DNA from: RUG100 sp050953405
GTDB lineage: Bacteria; Bacillota; Clostridia; Peptostreptococcales; Anaerovoracaceae
Direction: 5' to 3'
Length of the DNA: 64,000 nucleotides
Assembly (NCBI GenBank): GCA_050953405.1
Contig: JBMNMP010000001.1
Coordinates: 744,001 to 808,000 of the forward strand
The position numbers and the translations under genes were made by a program. The first letter of the stretch is position 1. Every line of letters starts with the position of its first letter. Below are positions 17,317 to 25,794 of this stretch, in pieces. The notes under the pieces are model-generated. The model made no database searches, was not told where the DNA came from, and saw only the letters and a program-made list of their open reading frames with translations.

Positions 17317-18072
17317 ATGAAGAAACGGAAACGAAAAATAAGGATAAAGACCGGACGTCTGGCGGCGCTGGCTGCCTGTGCGGCTGCCATCATACTGATC
17401 ATTGCGGCCGTGGTGAATATACATGCCTACTTCAGTATACCGGTGTCCGACAGCGGCAGTTATGAGATCAAAGGCGTTGACGTGTCCTCATATCAGGGGA
17501 ATATCGACTGGGGGACGATAGAGAAGCAGAATATCGCCTTTGCTTATATAAAGGCGACCGAGGGAAGCTCGCACGTGGACCGCAAGTTCGCACAGAACTG
17601 GGAAAACATCGATCACACCGGCATACGCAAGGGAGCTTATCACTTTATGAGCCTGGAGACGTCGGGAAAAGCGCAGGCGGAGAATTTCATCAGTCACGTG
17701 GACAAGGAGCACGGGATGCTGCCTCCGGTCATCGATGCGGAGCTGTACGGCAACTTTACGGCTGCCAATGTTACAGCTGATTCGGTGCAGGCGATACTGG
17801 AGCCGCTCAGCGATACCCTGGAGAAAGAATACGGCCGCAAGCCGATCATCTATACGAACAGACATTTCTACAATTCATATATCTCAGGCAGGTATGACAA
17901 TGAATTGTGGATCGCAGACATGTCCGTGAGACAGCCTCTGGACGACGGCAAAAAATGGACTTTCTGTCAGTATTCCATCAGCGGACAACTGAAGGGGTAC
18001 TCCGGCGGCGTGAAGTCCATCGACCTGGATGTGTTCAACGGCAGCCGTATGGCTTTCTTCAAGTATGACTGA
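17317..18072 (+). CDS. GH25 family lysozyme, membrane-anchored
   Basis: A 251-aa glycoside hydrolase family 25 muramidase, which cuts the beta-1,4 bond between MurNAc and GlcNAc. An N-terminal basic stretch and hydrophobic helix (about 14-37) act as signal anchor. The catalytic fold starts at GVDVSSYQGNIDW; the general-acid pair is DxE in PPVIDAELYG, with FAYIKATEG, GAYHFM and FCQYS as family landmarks. There is no wall-binding repeat, so it is probably held at the outer face of the membrane. A -10 box lies immediately before the ATG and no ribosome site is visible. Confidence 0.9.
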   Translation: MKKRKRKIRIKTGRLAALAACAAAIILIIAAVVNIHAYFSIPVSDSGSYEIKGVDVSSYQGNIDWGTIEKQNIAFAYIKATEGSSHVDRKFAQNWENIDHTGIRKGAYHFMSLETSGKAQAENFISHVDKEHGMLPPVIDAELYGNFTAANVTADSVQAILEPLSDTLEKEYGRKPIIYTNRHFYNSYISGRYDNELWIADMSVRQPLDDGKKWTFCQYSISGQLKGYSGGVKSIDLDVFNGSRMAFFKYD

Positions 18073-18108
18073 CATGTGAAGCCAGAAACCACGTTACCTA
18101 TACACGCC

Positions 18109-18141
18109 CTTCACATAACCTTCATATAACTCCAATAGAAT
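18109..18141 (+). promoter_or_regulatory. tandem 11-bp direct repeat and -10 box upstream of the 3D-domain gene
   Basis: Two adjacent copies of CTTCAYATAAC (18109-18119 and 18120-18130), then a TAGAAT -10 at 18136-18141. The 11-bp period and position in place of a -35 are like the Pho boxes bound by PhoB/PhoP-type OmpR-family regulators. Confidence 0.5.
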
Positions 18142-18192
18142 TCAATTCGTTGCAGTAAGGAACTGCATACCAAAGGGTGAGTTGGAGGAATT

Positions 18193-19086
18193 ATGAAGAA
18201 GAAAATCTTGACATTTATTATAGCACTGAGCGTAGCCATGAGTATGGCACCTGCAGCACTGGCTGACGATGTACAGCCGGATCAGGAGCAGATACCTCAG
18301 GCGGAGCAGACTGCGGCAGGCAGTGCCGATCAGGACACACCGGCGGCGACCGAAGCCACGGGTACTGATCAGGTTCAGGCCGGCAGTCAGGCAGCACCAG
18401 CGGCGACCGAAGACCAGGATCAGAAGACTGAAGTGGTCACCAGAGTGGTAAAGCAGAAGATAAAGCTGCAGATCGTGGTCAGGGGAAAAGCGACCGGCAA
18501 GGGTACCATCAAGGTGAAGTGGAACAAAATCAGCGGATCCAGGGGCTATTATGTGTACCGGGCGACCAGCAGGAACGGAAAGTACAGGAAAGTATACACC
18601 ACAGCGAAGTCCTCAAAGACATCGTGGACAGATAAGAGCAGAAAGCTGAAGAGGAACAGGAACTACTATTATAAGGTATATCCGCGCAACAAGAAGGCGC
18701 TGGTAAAGACCAGAAAAACAGTAGTCCGGGTGACTAAGAGCACTGCTTCGGTGAAGACCGCATCTGCGGCACCCACATCTGATTCCACCAAAGCAAAGGT
18801 GAAAAACACCATCAGGGCCAGGAAATGCATGACGGTGAAGACTACAGCTTACTCGGGCGGCGGACTGTGCGCCAACGGCAAGAGATGCGCGGTTGGCAGA
18901 GTCGCCGTGGATCCCAGGGTCATCAAGCTGGGCACCTGGCTGTACATAGACGGTTACGGACTGGCTCAGGCGTGCGATACCGGCGGAGCCATCAAGGGCA
19001 GGAAAGTAGATCTCTACTTCAACGGCGGTGAGAGAAACTGTTACAAGTACGGCGTGAGAAAGGTAAAACTGTTCATACTCAAATAG
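18193..19086 (+). CDS. secreted 3D-domain cell-wall protein with an FN3-like module
   Basis: A 297-aa exported protein: signal peptide (1-24, ending AALA), a Gln/Ala/Thr-rich linker (25-75), an FN3-like beta domain (about 88-175) and a C-terminal 3D domain (about 215-297). The 3D domain is the double-psi barrel seen in YabE/YuiC and MltA-type lytic transglycosylases; its conserved Asp residues are in VAVDPRVI, ACDTGGAIKG and KVDLYF. Extra Cys residues (GGLCANGKRCAV, RNC) could form disulfides. Probable role: peptidoglycan remodelling. Ribosome site TTGGAGGA; the promoter carries Pho-box-like repeats. Confidence 0.82.
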   Translation: MKKKILTFIIALSVAMSMAPAALADDVQPDQEQIPQAEQTAAGSADQDTPAATEATGTDQVQAGSQAAPAATEDQDQKTEVVTRVVKQKIKLQIVVRGKATGKGTIKVKWNKISGSRGYYVYRATSRNGKYRKVYTTAKSSKTSWTDKSRKLKRNRNYYYKVYPRNKKALVKTRKTVVRVTKSTASVKTASAAPTSDSTKAKVKNTIRARKCMTVKTTAYSGGGLCANGKRCAVGRVAVDPRVIKLGTWLYIDGYGLAQACDTGGAIKGRKVDLYFNGGERNCYKYGVRKVKLFILK

Positions 19087-19099
19087 TTGAAATTATGTT

Positions 19100-19129
19100 A
19101 CGGATCGTGCAGGAGCACGGTCCGTTTTA
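19100..19129 (+). terminator. intrinsic terminator after the 3D-domain gene
   Basis: An 11-bp ACGGATCGTGC/GCACGGTCCGT stem (one G-U pair), tetraloop AGGA, then TTTTAT. Confidence 0.75.
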
Positions 19130-19189
19130 TGCTACAATAAGCTAGTAAAAGGCGCGTCCCTCAGGGCGCGCGGAAAGGCAGGAGAGGTA

Positions 19190-20572
19190 GTGGCCAGGAA
19201 AAAGAAGACGGTGTTCGTGTGCCAGGACTGCGGCTCGGAGAGTCCCAAGTGGCTGGGGCAGTGTCCGGTGTGCGGCGCATGGAATACCATGGCAGAGGAG
19301 AAGATACCGCAGATCGATAAGGATGACAAGAGAAGGCGCGGCGGTTCAGAAGGGGAAAAGAAGAACCGGCCCAGGTCGCTTTCACATGTGCAGGCGGCCG
19401 GAGGCGGTCAGAGACTGGATACGGGTATCGGCGAGCTGAACCGCGTTCTCGGCGGCGGCCTCGTGAAGGGATCGCTGACTCTAATATCGGGTGAACCGGG
19501 CATAGGCAAATCCACACTCATAATGCAGGCTGCTGACAGGATATCCGGCAGATACGGCAAGGTTCTCTATGTGACCGGCGAGGAGTCCGAGGAGCAGATA
19601 AAGCTGCGGGCAGACAGGATCTGTCGCCAGCTCAACGAGGATTTTTTTGTCCTTGCGGAGACCAATATCGAGAATATAACAGCGGCAGTCGAAGAACTGC
19701 AGCCTGTTTTCATGATCATAGATTCTATTCAGACGATGTACACCGAAGAGCTCGATTCGGCGCCGGGCAGCGTGTCCCAGGTGCGGACGATCGGCAACGA
19801 GCTGATGCGCATCGGAAAAGTCATGAATATCCCCGTCTTCATAGTCGCCCACGTGACTAAGAGCGGCGAGCTGGCGGGCCCGAAGACTGTCGAGCACATG
19901 GTGGACTGCGTTTTGAATTTCGTCGGCGAACGCAGTCAGGAGCTGCGGATACTGCGGGCCCTGAAGAACCGTTTCGGCACCACTTCCGAGGTGGGAGCCT
20001 TCGAGATGGGGCAGGAAGGACTTGCGGAGGTAAAGGATCTTTCGCGGCGTTTCCTGGAGGACATCGGAGCTGCGCGCGAAGGCTCGGTGGTCACCGCTAC
20101 CTATGAAGGGACCAGGCCTCTCCTGATGGAAGTGCAGGCGCTGGCTGCGGCGACCAACATGAACTTTGCCAGGAGGACGGCCATCGGCATCGAAAACTCG
20201 CGTCTCAACATGATAATAGCGGTCCTCGAGCGCAGGGCAGGTATGTCGCTCATCGATCAGGATATTTACGTCAACGTTGTCGGAGGAATGCGCCCGGAAG
20301 GGACCTCGACAGATCTGGCAGTGGCTCTGGCGATACATTCCACCAGAGTGGGAAAACCATGCAACAGTAAAGTGCTCGCATTGGGTGAGATCGGGCTCAC
20401 CGGGGAACTGAGGCCGGTTCCCAGCGCAGAAAAGATCGTCAGGGAAGCTGTGCGCATGGGCTTTGAGAAAATAATACTCCCGCAGAGCCAGGCAAAAAAG
20501 CTGGCTTCCGCGGGAGTAGGTATCCGGATTTGCGGCGTGGACGACGTCGCTCAGGCTATCAGATCGTATTGA
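19190..20572 (+). CDS. radA: DNA repair protein RadA/Sms
   Basis: A 460-aa RecA-like branch-migration ATPase acting in recombination intermediates. It has the N-terminal C4 zinc finger (CQDCGSESPKWLGQCPVCG), Walker A GEPGIGKST, the RadA-specific KNRFG motif, and a C-terminal Lon-protease-like domain (PEGTSTDLAVALAIHSTR). The start is GTG 19190 with GGAGAGG upstream. It converges on the histidine kinase gene with only 3 bp between stop codons and no terminator seen. Confidence 0.95.
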   Translation: MARKKKTVFVCQDCGSESPKWLGQCPVCGAWNTMAEEKIPQIDKDDKRRRGGSEGEKKNRPRSLSHVQAAGGGQRLDTGIGELNRVLGGGLVKGSLTLISGEPGIGKSTLIMQAADRISGRYGKVLYVTGEESEEQIKLRADRICRQLNEDFFVLAETNIENITAAVEELQPVFMIIDSIQTMYTEELDSAPGSVSQVRTIGNELMRIGKVMNIPVFIVAHVTKSGELAGPKTVEHMVDCVLNFVGERSQELRILRALKNRFGTTSEVGAFEMGQEGLAEVKDLSRRFLEDIGAAREGSVVTATYEGTRPLLMEVQALAAATNMNFARRTAIGIENSRLNMIIAVLERRAGMSLIDQDIYVNVVGGMRPEGTSTDLAVALAIHSTRVGKPCNSKVLALGEIGLTGELRPVPSAEKIVREAVRMGFEKIILPQSQAKKLASAGVGIRICGVDDVAQAIRSY

Positions 20573-20575
20573 TCG

Positions 20576-22114
20576 CTATGACTGCTCCGGGCTGGAGGGC
20601 GTCGTCGAACCGCTGTTGTGCCCGTTCGGTCTCCTGTGGTTCCTGTGTGAACCGAAGTTCCACCAGCCGGGTTTCTTCGGGAGCGGCGCCGGCTGCTCTG
20701 TCGTCAGCAGCTCCAGCCAGAATGTGGTACCCACGCCGACCTTGGATTCCACGCCGTACTTGGCCTTGTGCAGTGTCAGTATCTCTTTGACTATGGAAAG
20801 GCCGAGACCGGAACCGCTCGCGGTGCGGGCGTGATTGCTGCTGGTTTTATAGTAGCGCTCCCAGATGTGATCCAGTTCTTCGGGTTTGATGCCCACGCCG
20901 TGATCCCTCACTTCAATATGGACCCTCCGGTTCCAGCGTCTCACGCTGACATATACTTTTTTGTCTTTGCCGCTGTACTTGATGGCGTTGGTCAGCAGGT
21001 TGGAGATGACCTGCTTTATCCTGTCCTCGTCTCCGCGGACCATGATCTTGTCTTCCCGGCAGCTGAATATGATATGGAAACCCTGCTGCTCTTCGAGTAT
21101 CTTGTATGGTTCGAGGATCGACTGGATAGCTTCTTTGATGTCGAAGTCGCTGATCTCCAGCTTCATGGTGCCCGCCTGCATGCGGGAGAGCGTCAGCATA
21201 TCTCCGACCAGCGTATTCAGGCGGTCGGTCTCCTCGATGATAACGTTGAGATGCTTTTCCCTCTTTTCGGGTATATCGCCGGAGAGATCGCGTATCATCT
21301 CGGCATACGATTTGATCATTGTCAGCGGTGTGCGCAGATCGTGCGAAACATTGGCCATGAGATCCTTCTGCAGGGTCACTGTCTTCTCCAGTTCCGTGCT
21401 CGCTTTGTTCAGCGTCTCCGAGAGGTTGTTGATCTCTGAATACTGTCCGCTGGTGGGGAATGTGATGCCGTACTGCCCGTCGGCGAGTTTGCGCGCCTGC
21501 TTTGTGATCTTGGTGATCGGTTTCGTTATCCTGGTCGACAGCCAGAAAGAAAGTATGAAAGCCAGCATCAGCGCGATGATAATGATGATCATCAGCTGGT
21601 TCTGGAGTACTTCAATGGTCGAGGTCACCGGGCGCAGCGGGGAGACCAGGTAGAGGACAATGTGGTTGTCCTTGTCCAGGATTATCGCATAAGAGAATGA
21701 TTTCTCGCCGCTCTCGGGGTCGGTGAGTGTCTTGGAAGCTTCGTTCTCGGCGGCATCTTCGCTGGACATGTTTCTGTCTACCAGCGGCTCCAGCGAATTG
21801 ATCTCGGCCTGGTATGTGAGACTTCCGTCGTCGGGGAAGATCACACGGCCGTCCTGGTCGATGCGGATGTAGATGTCGTCACCGTTAGAAGCTTTCTTGG
21901 ACTGCGAGATGACCGGTCCCAGCTGTCCGTTGCGGTAATTGGAGGCAATGTTGACGGCGGTCTCTTTTGACTGCCGGATCTTCATTTCCTCGTAGTAATT
22001 GTTGAGGAAAAACACCTGCAAAAACCACACTAAAACAAGGATGATCCCCGCAAAGACGAGAAAATTCATCCATACACGAAATTTAATACTGTTAAAGTTA
22101 AGCTTCAACCTCAA
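20576..22114 (-). CDS. two-component sensor histidine kinase
   Basis: A 512-aa membrane histidine kinase. TM1 (about 13-35), an extracytoplasmic sensor region of about 130 residues, TM2 (about 166-190), HAMP, HisKA with the phospho-His in NVSHDLRTPLTMIKSY, and a HATPase_c domain with N box (NLLTNAIKYSG), G1 (DHGVGI) and G2 (GSGLGL). A Pro/His/Asn-rich C-terminal extension follows the ATPase domain. It overlaps the 3' end of its response regulator by 17 bp and is surely its partner. The layout resembles PhoR/ResE/WalK kinases but lacks a PAS domain. Signal unknown. Confidence 0.92.
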   Translation of the reverse strand: MRLKLNFNSIKFRVWMNFLVFAGIILVLVWFLQVFFLNNYYEEMKIRQSKETAVNIASNYRNGQLGPVISQSKKASNGDDIYIRIDQDGRVIFPDDGSLTYQAEINSLEPLVDRNMSSEDAAENEASKTLTDPESGEKSFSYAIILDKDNHIVLYLVSPLRPVTSTIEVLQNQLMIIIIIALMLAFILSFWLSTRITKPITKITKQARKLADGQYGITFPTSGQYSEINNLSETLNKASTELEKTVTLQKDLMANVSHDLRTPLTMIKSYAEMIRDLSGDIPEKREKHLNVIIEETDRLNTLVGDMLTLSRMQAGTMKLEISDFDIKEAIQSILEPYKILEEQQGFHIIFSCREDKIMVRGDEDRIKQVISNLLTNAIKYSGKDKKVYVSVRRWNRRVHIEVRDHGVGIKPEELDHIWERYYKTSSNHARTASGSGLGLSIVKEILTLHKAKYGVESKVGVGTTFWLELLTTEQPAPLPKKPGWWNFGSHRNHRRPNGHNSGSTTPSSPEQS

Positions 22115-22802
22115 ATTTATATCCCACTCCTCTTAACGTCACAATGTAATCTCTGTACTGACCAAGGTTGTTCCTCAGATTCTTTATGTGGGTATCGATT
22201 GTACGGTCGTCTCCGAAAAAGTCGTAACCCCATATATCTGAAAGGAGCTTGTCCCTGGAAAGAGCTATATTCTTGTTCTTGACCAGATAGAACAGCAAGT
22301 CATATTCCTTCGGTGTCAGCTCTACACGTTCTCCGTCCACGGTGACTGTGCGGGCGGGTATGTTGACCTCGAGACCGCCGAACTTCTGCACGTCCGGGTT
22401 TTCCTCTTTCTCTTCAGGTTCCGGCGCTGCTCCGTCCGTGGCCGCGTGTCTCGCCAGCACGGCGTTGATCCGGGCCATCAGCTCTTTGGGGCTGAACGGC
22501 TTGGTCACATAGTCATCGATGCCCAGCTCAAAGCCGAAGAGTTTGTCGTACTCCTCGTTCCTGGCGCTGAGCATGATGATAGGAGTGTTTTTCACCTTGC
22601 GTATTTCCTTGCATGCCGAGAAACCGTCCAGTTTCGGCATCATTATATCCATAACAATTATATCGTAGTCGTTCAGTTTGCAGAGGCCTACGGCACTCAT
22701 TCCGTCTTCGGCCTGAGTTACTTCGAAGCCGTTGAATTCAGCGTATTCTTTGATTACTTCGCGTATCTTAGCCTCGTCGTCGACAACTAGCAGTCTTTTC
22801 AT
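22098..22802 (-). CDS. OmpR/PhoB-family response regulator
   Basis: A 234-aa two-domain transcription factor. The receiver has the acidic pair DDE at 8-10, phospho-acceptor Asp52 (VMDIMMPKLDG), Thr/Ser in LSA and Lys in TKPFSPKE; a linker of about 25 acidic residues leads to the winged-helix DNA-binding domain (LTPKEYDLLFYLVKN, DDRTIDTHIKNLRNNL, GVGYKFE). Such regulators bind 10-11 bp direct repeats. The kinase gene overlaps its end. Upstream on the minus strand there is an extended -10, TGATACAAT, near 22855-22865. Confidence 0.93.
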   Translation of the reverse strand: MKRLLVVDDEAKIREVIKEYAEFNGFEVTQAEDGMSAVGLCKLNDYDIIVMDIMMPKLDGFSACKEIRKVKNTPIIMLSARNEEYDKLFGFELGIDDYVTKPFSPKELMARINAVLARHAATDGAAPEPEEKEENPDVQKFGGLEVNIPARTVTVDGERVELTPKEYDLLFYLVKNKNIALSRDKLLSDIWGYDFFGDDRTIDTHIKNLRNNLGQYRDYIVTLRGVGYKFEVEA

Positions 22803-22930
22803 TCTATTCCTTACCTCCCTGTCTTCGATTCGCTATCCTCCACCATAACCTTATATATTGTATCATATATATTGCTGAAAACGTGTTGAAATTATGATGA
22901 AAAGGTGGTGTGTTGATAAATCTTGTTTTC

Positions 22931-22960
22931 TTGACAAGATCGCATGAGCGGAGATATACT
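22931..22960 (+). promoter_or_regulatory. promoter of carD-like gene
   Basis: TTGACA (22931-22936), 18 bp, TATACT (22955-22960). Confidence 0.7.
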
Positions 22961-23002
22961 TACTATGTATACTTATATTCAGTATACATGAAAGGAGCAC
23001 TG

Positions 23003-23476
23003 ATGTTCAAAATCGGAGAGCGGATCGTCTATCCGATGCATGGGGCGGGGAAAATCGAATGCATCGAAAGTAAGACTATTCTCGACGAAACACGTGACTA
23101 CTATGTGCTCAAAGTGCCTTACGGTACCATCAAGCTGATGATACCAGTGGATAAAGCCGAGGAAATCGGCGTCAGACCCGTGATCGATTCTGCAATGGTA
23201 GATGAAGTGATCGAAATTCTGAAAGCGCCATCCAGTGCGATGCCTGCCAACTGGAACAAAAGACACAGAGAAAACATGGAGAAACTGAAAACAGGTGACA
23301 TAAAGCAGGTCGCCGAGGTGGTCAGGAATCTTACCAGGGCTGATGAAAAGAAGCATCTTTCGACCGGCGAGCGCAAGATCCTCACTAACGCCAGACAGAT
23401 ATTGCAGAGCGAGATCATGCTGGCTGCTGATATGCCTGAGGATGAGGCGGAAAATCTGATCGACAGCGCATTGTAA
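23003..23476 (+). CDS. CarD/CdnL family transcriptional regulator
   Basis: A 157-aa protein of the CarD_CdnL_TRCF family, which binds the RNA polymerase beta subunit by a Tudor-like domain and stabilises open complexes. The N-terminal signature FKIGERIVYPMHGAGKIECIE and YYVLKVPYGTIKLMIPV are clear, followed by a helical C-terminal domain (NWNKRHRENMEKL, LSTGERKILTNARQIL). I start it at ATG 23003, 5 nt after AAAGGAG (22991-22997); a start at 22910 would place the promoter inside the gene. It heads the carD-yacL-ispDF-proS cluster. Confidence 0.9.
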   Translation: MFKIGERIVYPMHGAGKIECIESKTILDETRDYYVLKVPYGTIKLMIPVDKAEEIGVRPVIDSAMVDEVIEILKAPSSAMPANWNKRHRENMEKLKTGDIKQVAEVVRNLTRADEKKHLSTGERKILTNARQILQSEIMLAADMPEDEAENLIDSAL

Positions 23477-23532
23477 GGCGACGCTGTCATCTTTGCTTAC
23501 AAAAAACATTTTAATGAAAGGAGGTGAGAGAA

Positions 23533-24660
23533 ATGTTGAAAAAGTTGTTCAGAGTAGTGTTCACTATAGTTGGCGCGGTCCTCGGATATGGAGTCTTCAA
23601 ACTGGCCACCTATATACTCGGATTGTCGGATGTGATCGATGTGAAGGCGATGTCTTCGAATATGCAGGTCATCCTGCCTATTGTATTTGTAATTATTTTT
23701 GGATTATTATTTTTCGTGATCACACCGTCAGTGGACAGGAAGAGCAAAAAGGCGGCCAATAATATCGAGACCGACCTCAAACATATCTCTTCCAATGAAC
23801 TGGTGGCCGGATCCACAGGTCTGGTGATCGGACTGATCATAGCTTATCTGATCAGCAGGATGTATGTCATGATCGACATACCCTATCTGCCGATAGTGCT
23901 GACGGTCATCACTTATCTCATACTGGGATATCTCGGTGTCGTCATCGCCAGCAAGAAAGCGCAGGATTTTGTGGCCGAGATCTCTCCCGGCAATGTACTC
24001 CAGGCCGTAGGCAACAAATCCAGGACCAAGAGGAATGAGGCGGTGCCCAAGATACTGGATACCAGTGTCATTATCGACGGAAGGGTAGCAGATATATTGA
24101 GCACCGGCTTTCTCGAAGGGCAGATAATAATACCGGAATTCGTTCTGCTGGAGCTGCAGCACATCGCGGATTCCTCGGACAGCCTCAAGAGAAACCGCGG
24201 GCGCCGCGGGCTGGATGTCCTCAAACGCATACAGACAGAGCAGGGGATCGAGATCTACGATTCCTCCGGCGAAAAGGGGCTCGACGAGATCCCGGAAGTG
24301 GATATCAAGCTCCTCAAGCTGGCTCAGATCATGAACGGAAAAGTCGTTACTAACGATTTCAACCTCAACAAGGTTGCCGGCATCAAGGACGTAGAGGTCC
24401 TCAACATCAATGAACTGGCGAACACGCTGAAGCCGGTGGTACTGCCGGGCGAAACGATGGAACTGTTCCTCGTGCGCGAAGGTACCGAAAGGAATCAGGC
24501 GGTCGCTTATCTCGACGACGGCACTATGATAGTGGTCGAAGACGGAAGACGTTCTATAGGCAAAAAGATAAAGGTCACCGTGACCAGCGTACTGCAGACT
24601 TCGGCGGGGCGCATGATATTTGCAAAGCCGCTGCAGGTGCGCAGGAGAGCTAATGCATAA
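23533..24660 (+). CDS. PIN/TRAM domain membrane protein (YacL-like)
   Basis: A 375-aa protein with four N-terminal transmembrane helices (about 1-145), a PIN ribonuclease-type domain (LDTSVIIDGRVADIL, PEFVLLELQHIAD, VVTNDFNLNKVA) and a C-terminal TRAM RNA-binding domain (ETMELFLVREGTERNQAVAYLDDGTMIVVEDG). The acidic PIN residues appear intact. ATG 23533 is chosen because AAAGGAGG (23517-23524) precedes it by 8 nt; the GTG at 23524 overlaps that site. Placement between carD and ispD is conserved in Firmicutes. Function unknown, possibly membrane-associated RNA cleavage. Confidence 0.88.
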   Translation: MLKKLFRVVFTIVGAVLGYGVFKLATYILGLSDVIDVKAMSSNMQVILPIVFVIIFGLLFFVITPSVDRKSKKAANNIETDLKHISSNELVAGSTGLVIGLIIAYLISRMYVMIDIPYLPIVLTVITYLILGYLGVVIASKKAQDFVAEISPGNVLQAVGNKSRTKRNEAVPKILDTSVIIDGRVADILSTGFLEGQIIIPEFVLLELQHIADSSDSLKRNRGRRGLDVLKRIQTEQGIEIYDSSGEKGLDEIPEVDIKLLKLAQIMNGKVVTNDFNLNKVAGIKDVEVLNINELANTLKPVVLPGETMELFLVREGTERNQAVAYLDDGTMIVVEDGRRSIGKKIKVTVTSVLQTSAGRMIFAKPLQVRRRANA

Positions 24661-25783
24661 TGGAAAAACAACCGGAGTACTCATAGCGGCTGCCGGCAGC
24701 GGCAGCCGCATGGGTATGAGGATACCGAAACAATTTCATAAGATCGGAGGAACACCCATGGTGGTCAGATCTGCCATGGCTTTTCAGCGTGCGCAGGAAA
24801 TCGACCGCATCTGGGTGGTCACCGGAGAAGATCAGATGGATATGTGCCGCAGCGCATTCGCGGGGAGCGGCATCACCAAGCTGCAGGGCATCGTTGCCGG
24901 AGGCAGCATGCGCCAGGATTCGGTCCGCAGCGGACTGGCGGCCATGGATACAGATATAGTGCTCATCCACGACGGAGCAAGACCGTTTGTGAGCACCGCG
25001 ATCATCGAAAGAGTGACAGCGGCCGCGGAGCACAGCGGAGCTGCTATTTGCGGCGTTCCCGTCAAGGATACTATCAGACGGGAAACGGATGCCGGTGCAG
25101 AAACGCTGGACCGCAGCCAGCTGAGGTCGGTACAGACGCCTCAGGGCTTTGAAAGACAGCTGCTGCAGCGGGCCATGGAAAAAGCTTATGCGGACGGTTA
25201 CTACGGCACCGACGAGGCCGGCCTCGTGGAACGCCTGGGGCACAGGGTGACCATGGTCGATGGAGAATACGGAAATATAAAGGTGACTACGAAGGAGGAT
25301 CTTCCCATGGAAATCAGAACAGGCAGCGGATACGATGTACACCGGCTGGTCGCCGGGAGGCCGCTGATCCTCGGCGGCAAACAGATAGATTTCCCCAGGG
25401 GACTCGAGGGTCATTCGGATGCCGATGTGCTGCTGCACGCGGTGATGGATGCCCTGCTGGGTGCGGCCGCAATGGGCGATATAGGAAGGCATTTCCCGGA
25501 TACCGATGAGAAGTATCGCGGGGCTTCCAGCATGGACCTCTTGAGGCAGGTGCGTGCCATGATAGAAAAAGAGGGCTATGCAATAGCCAATTTAGATGTT
25601 ACACTAATTGCTGAGCGGCCAAAAGTAGCCGCCTATATAGATGAAATGAAAAAGAACATATCCGCCGCGGCGAATGTCGCACCGGAGAGGGTGAATATCA
25701 AGGGCACCACAACGGAAGGCCTCGGATTCACGGGTACCGGTGAGGGTATCGCATGTCAGGCGGTTTGCATATTAACAAGATAG
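24653..25783 (+). CDS. ispDF: bifunctional IspD-IspF fusion (MEP pathway)
   Basis: A 376-aa fusion of two isoprenoid-pathway enzymes. Residues 1 to about 217 are IspD (CTP:methylerythritol-4-phosphate cytidylyltransferase) with the CTP loop AAAGSGSRMG and VLIHDGARPFV. The remainder is IspF (2,4-cyclodiphosphate synthase) with zinc ligands in GYDVHRL and HSDADVLLHAVMDALLGAA, and TTTEGLGFTG. IspE, the intervening step, is not fused and not here. ATG 24653 overlaps the stop of yacL by 8 bp. An internal ATG at 25307 lies in frame at the start of the IspF domain, 8 nt after AAGGAGG, and would yield a 158-aa stand-alone IspF. Confidence 0.93.
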   Translation: MHNGKTTGVLIAAAGSGSRMGMRIPKQFHKIGGTPMVVRSAMAFQRAQEIDRIWVVTGEDQMDMCRSAFAGSGITKLQGIVAGGSMRQDSVRSGLAAMDTDIVLIHDGARPFVSTAIIERVTAAAEHSGAAICGVPVKDTIRRETDAGAETLDRSQLRSVQTPQGFERQLLQRAMEKAYADGYYGTDEAGLVERLGHRVTMVDGEYGNIKVTTKEDLPMEIRTGSGYDVHRLVAGRPLILGGKQIDFPRGLEGHSDADVLLHAVMDALLGAAAMGDIGRHFPDTDEKYRGASSMDLLRQVRAMIEKEGYAIANLDVTLIAERPKVAAYIDEMKKNISAAANVAPERVNIKGTTTEGLGFTGTGEGIACQAVCILTR

Positions 25784-25794
25784 GAGATTGTAAG

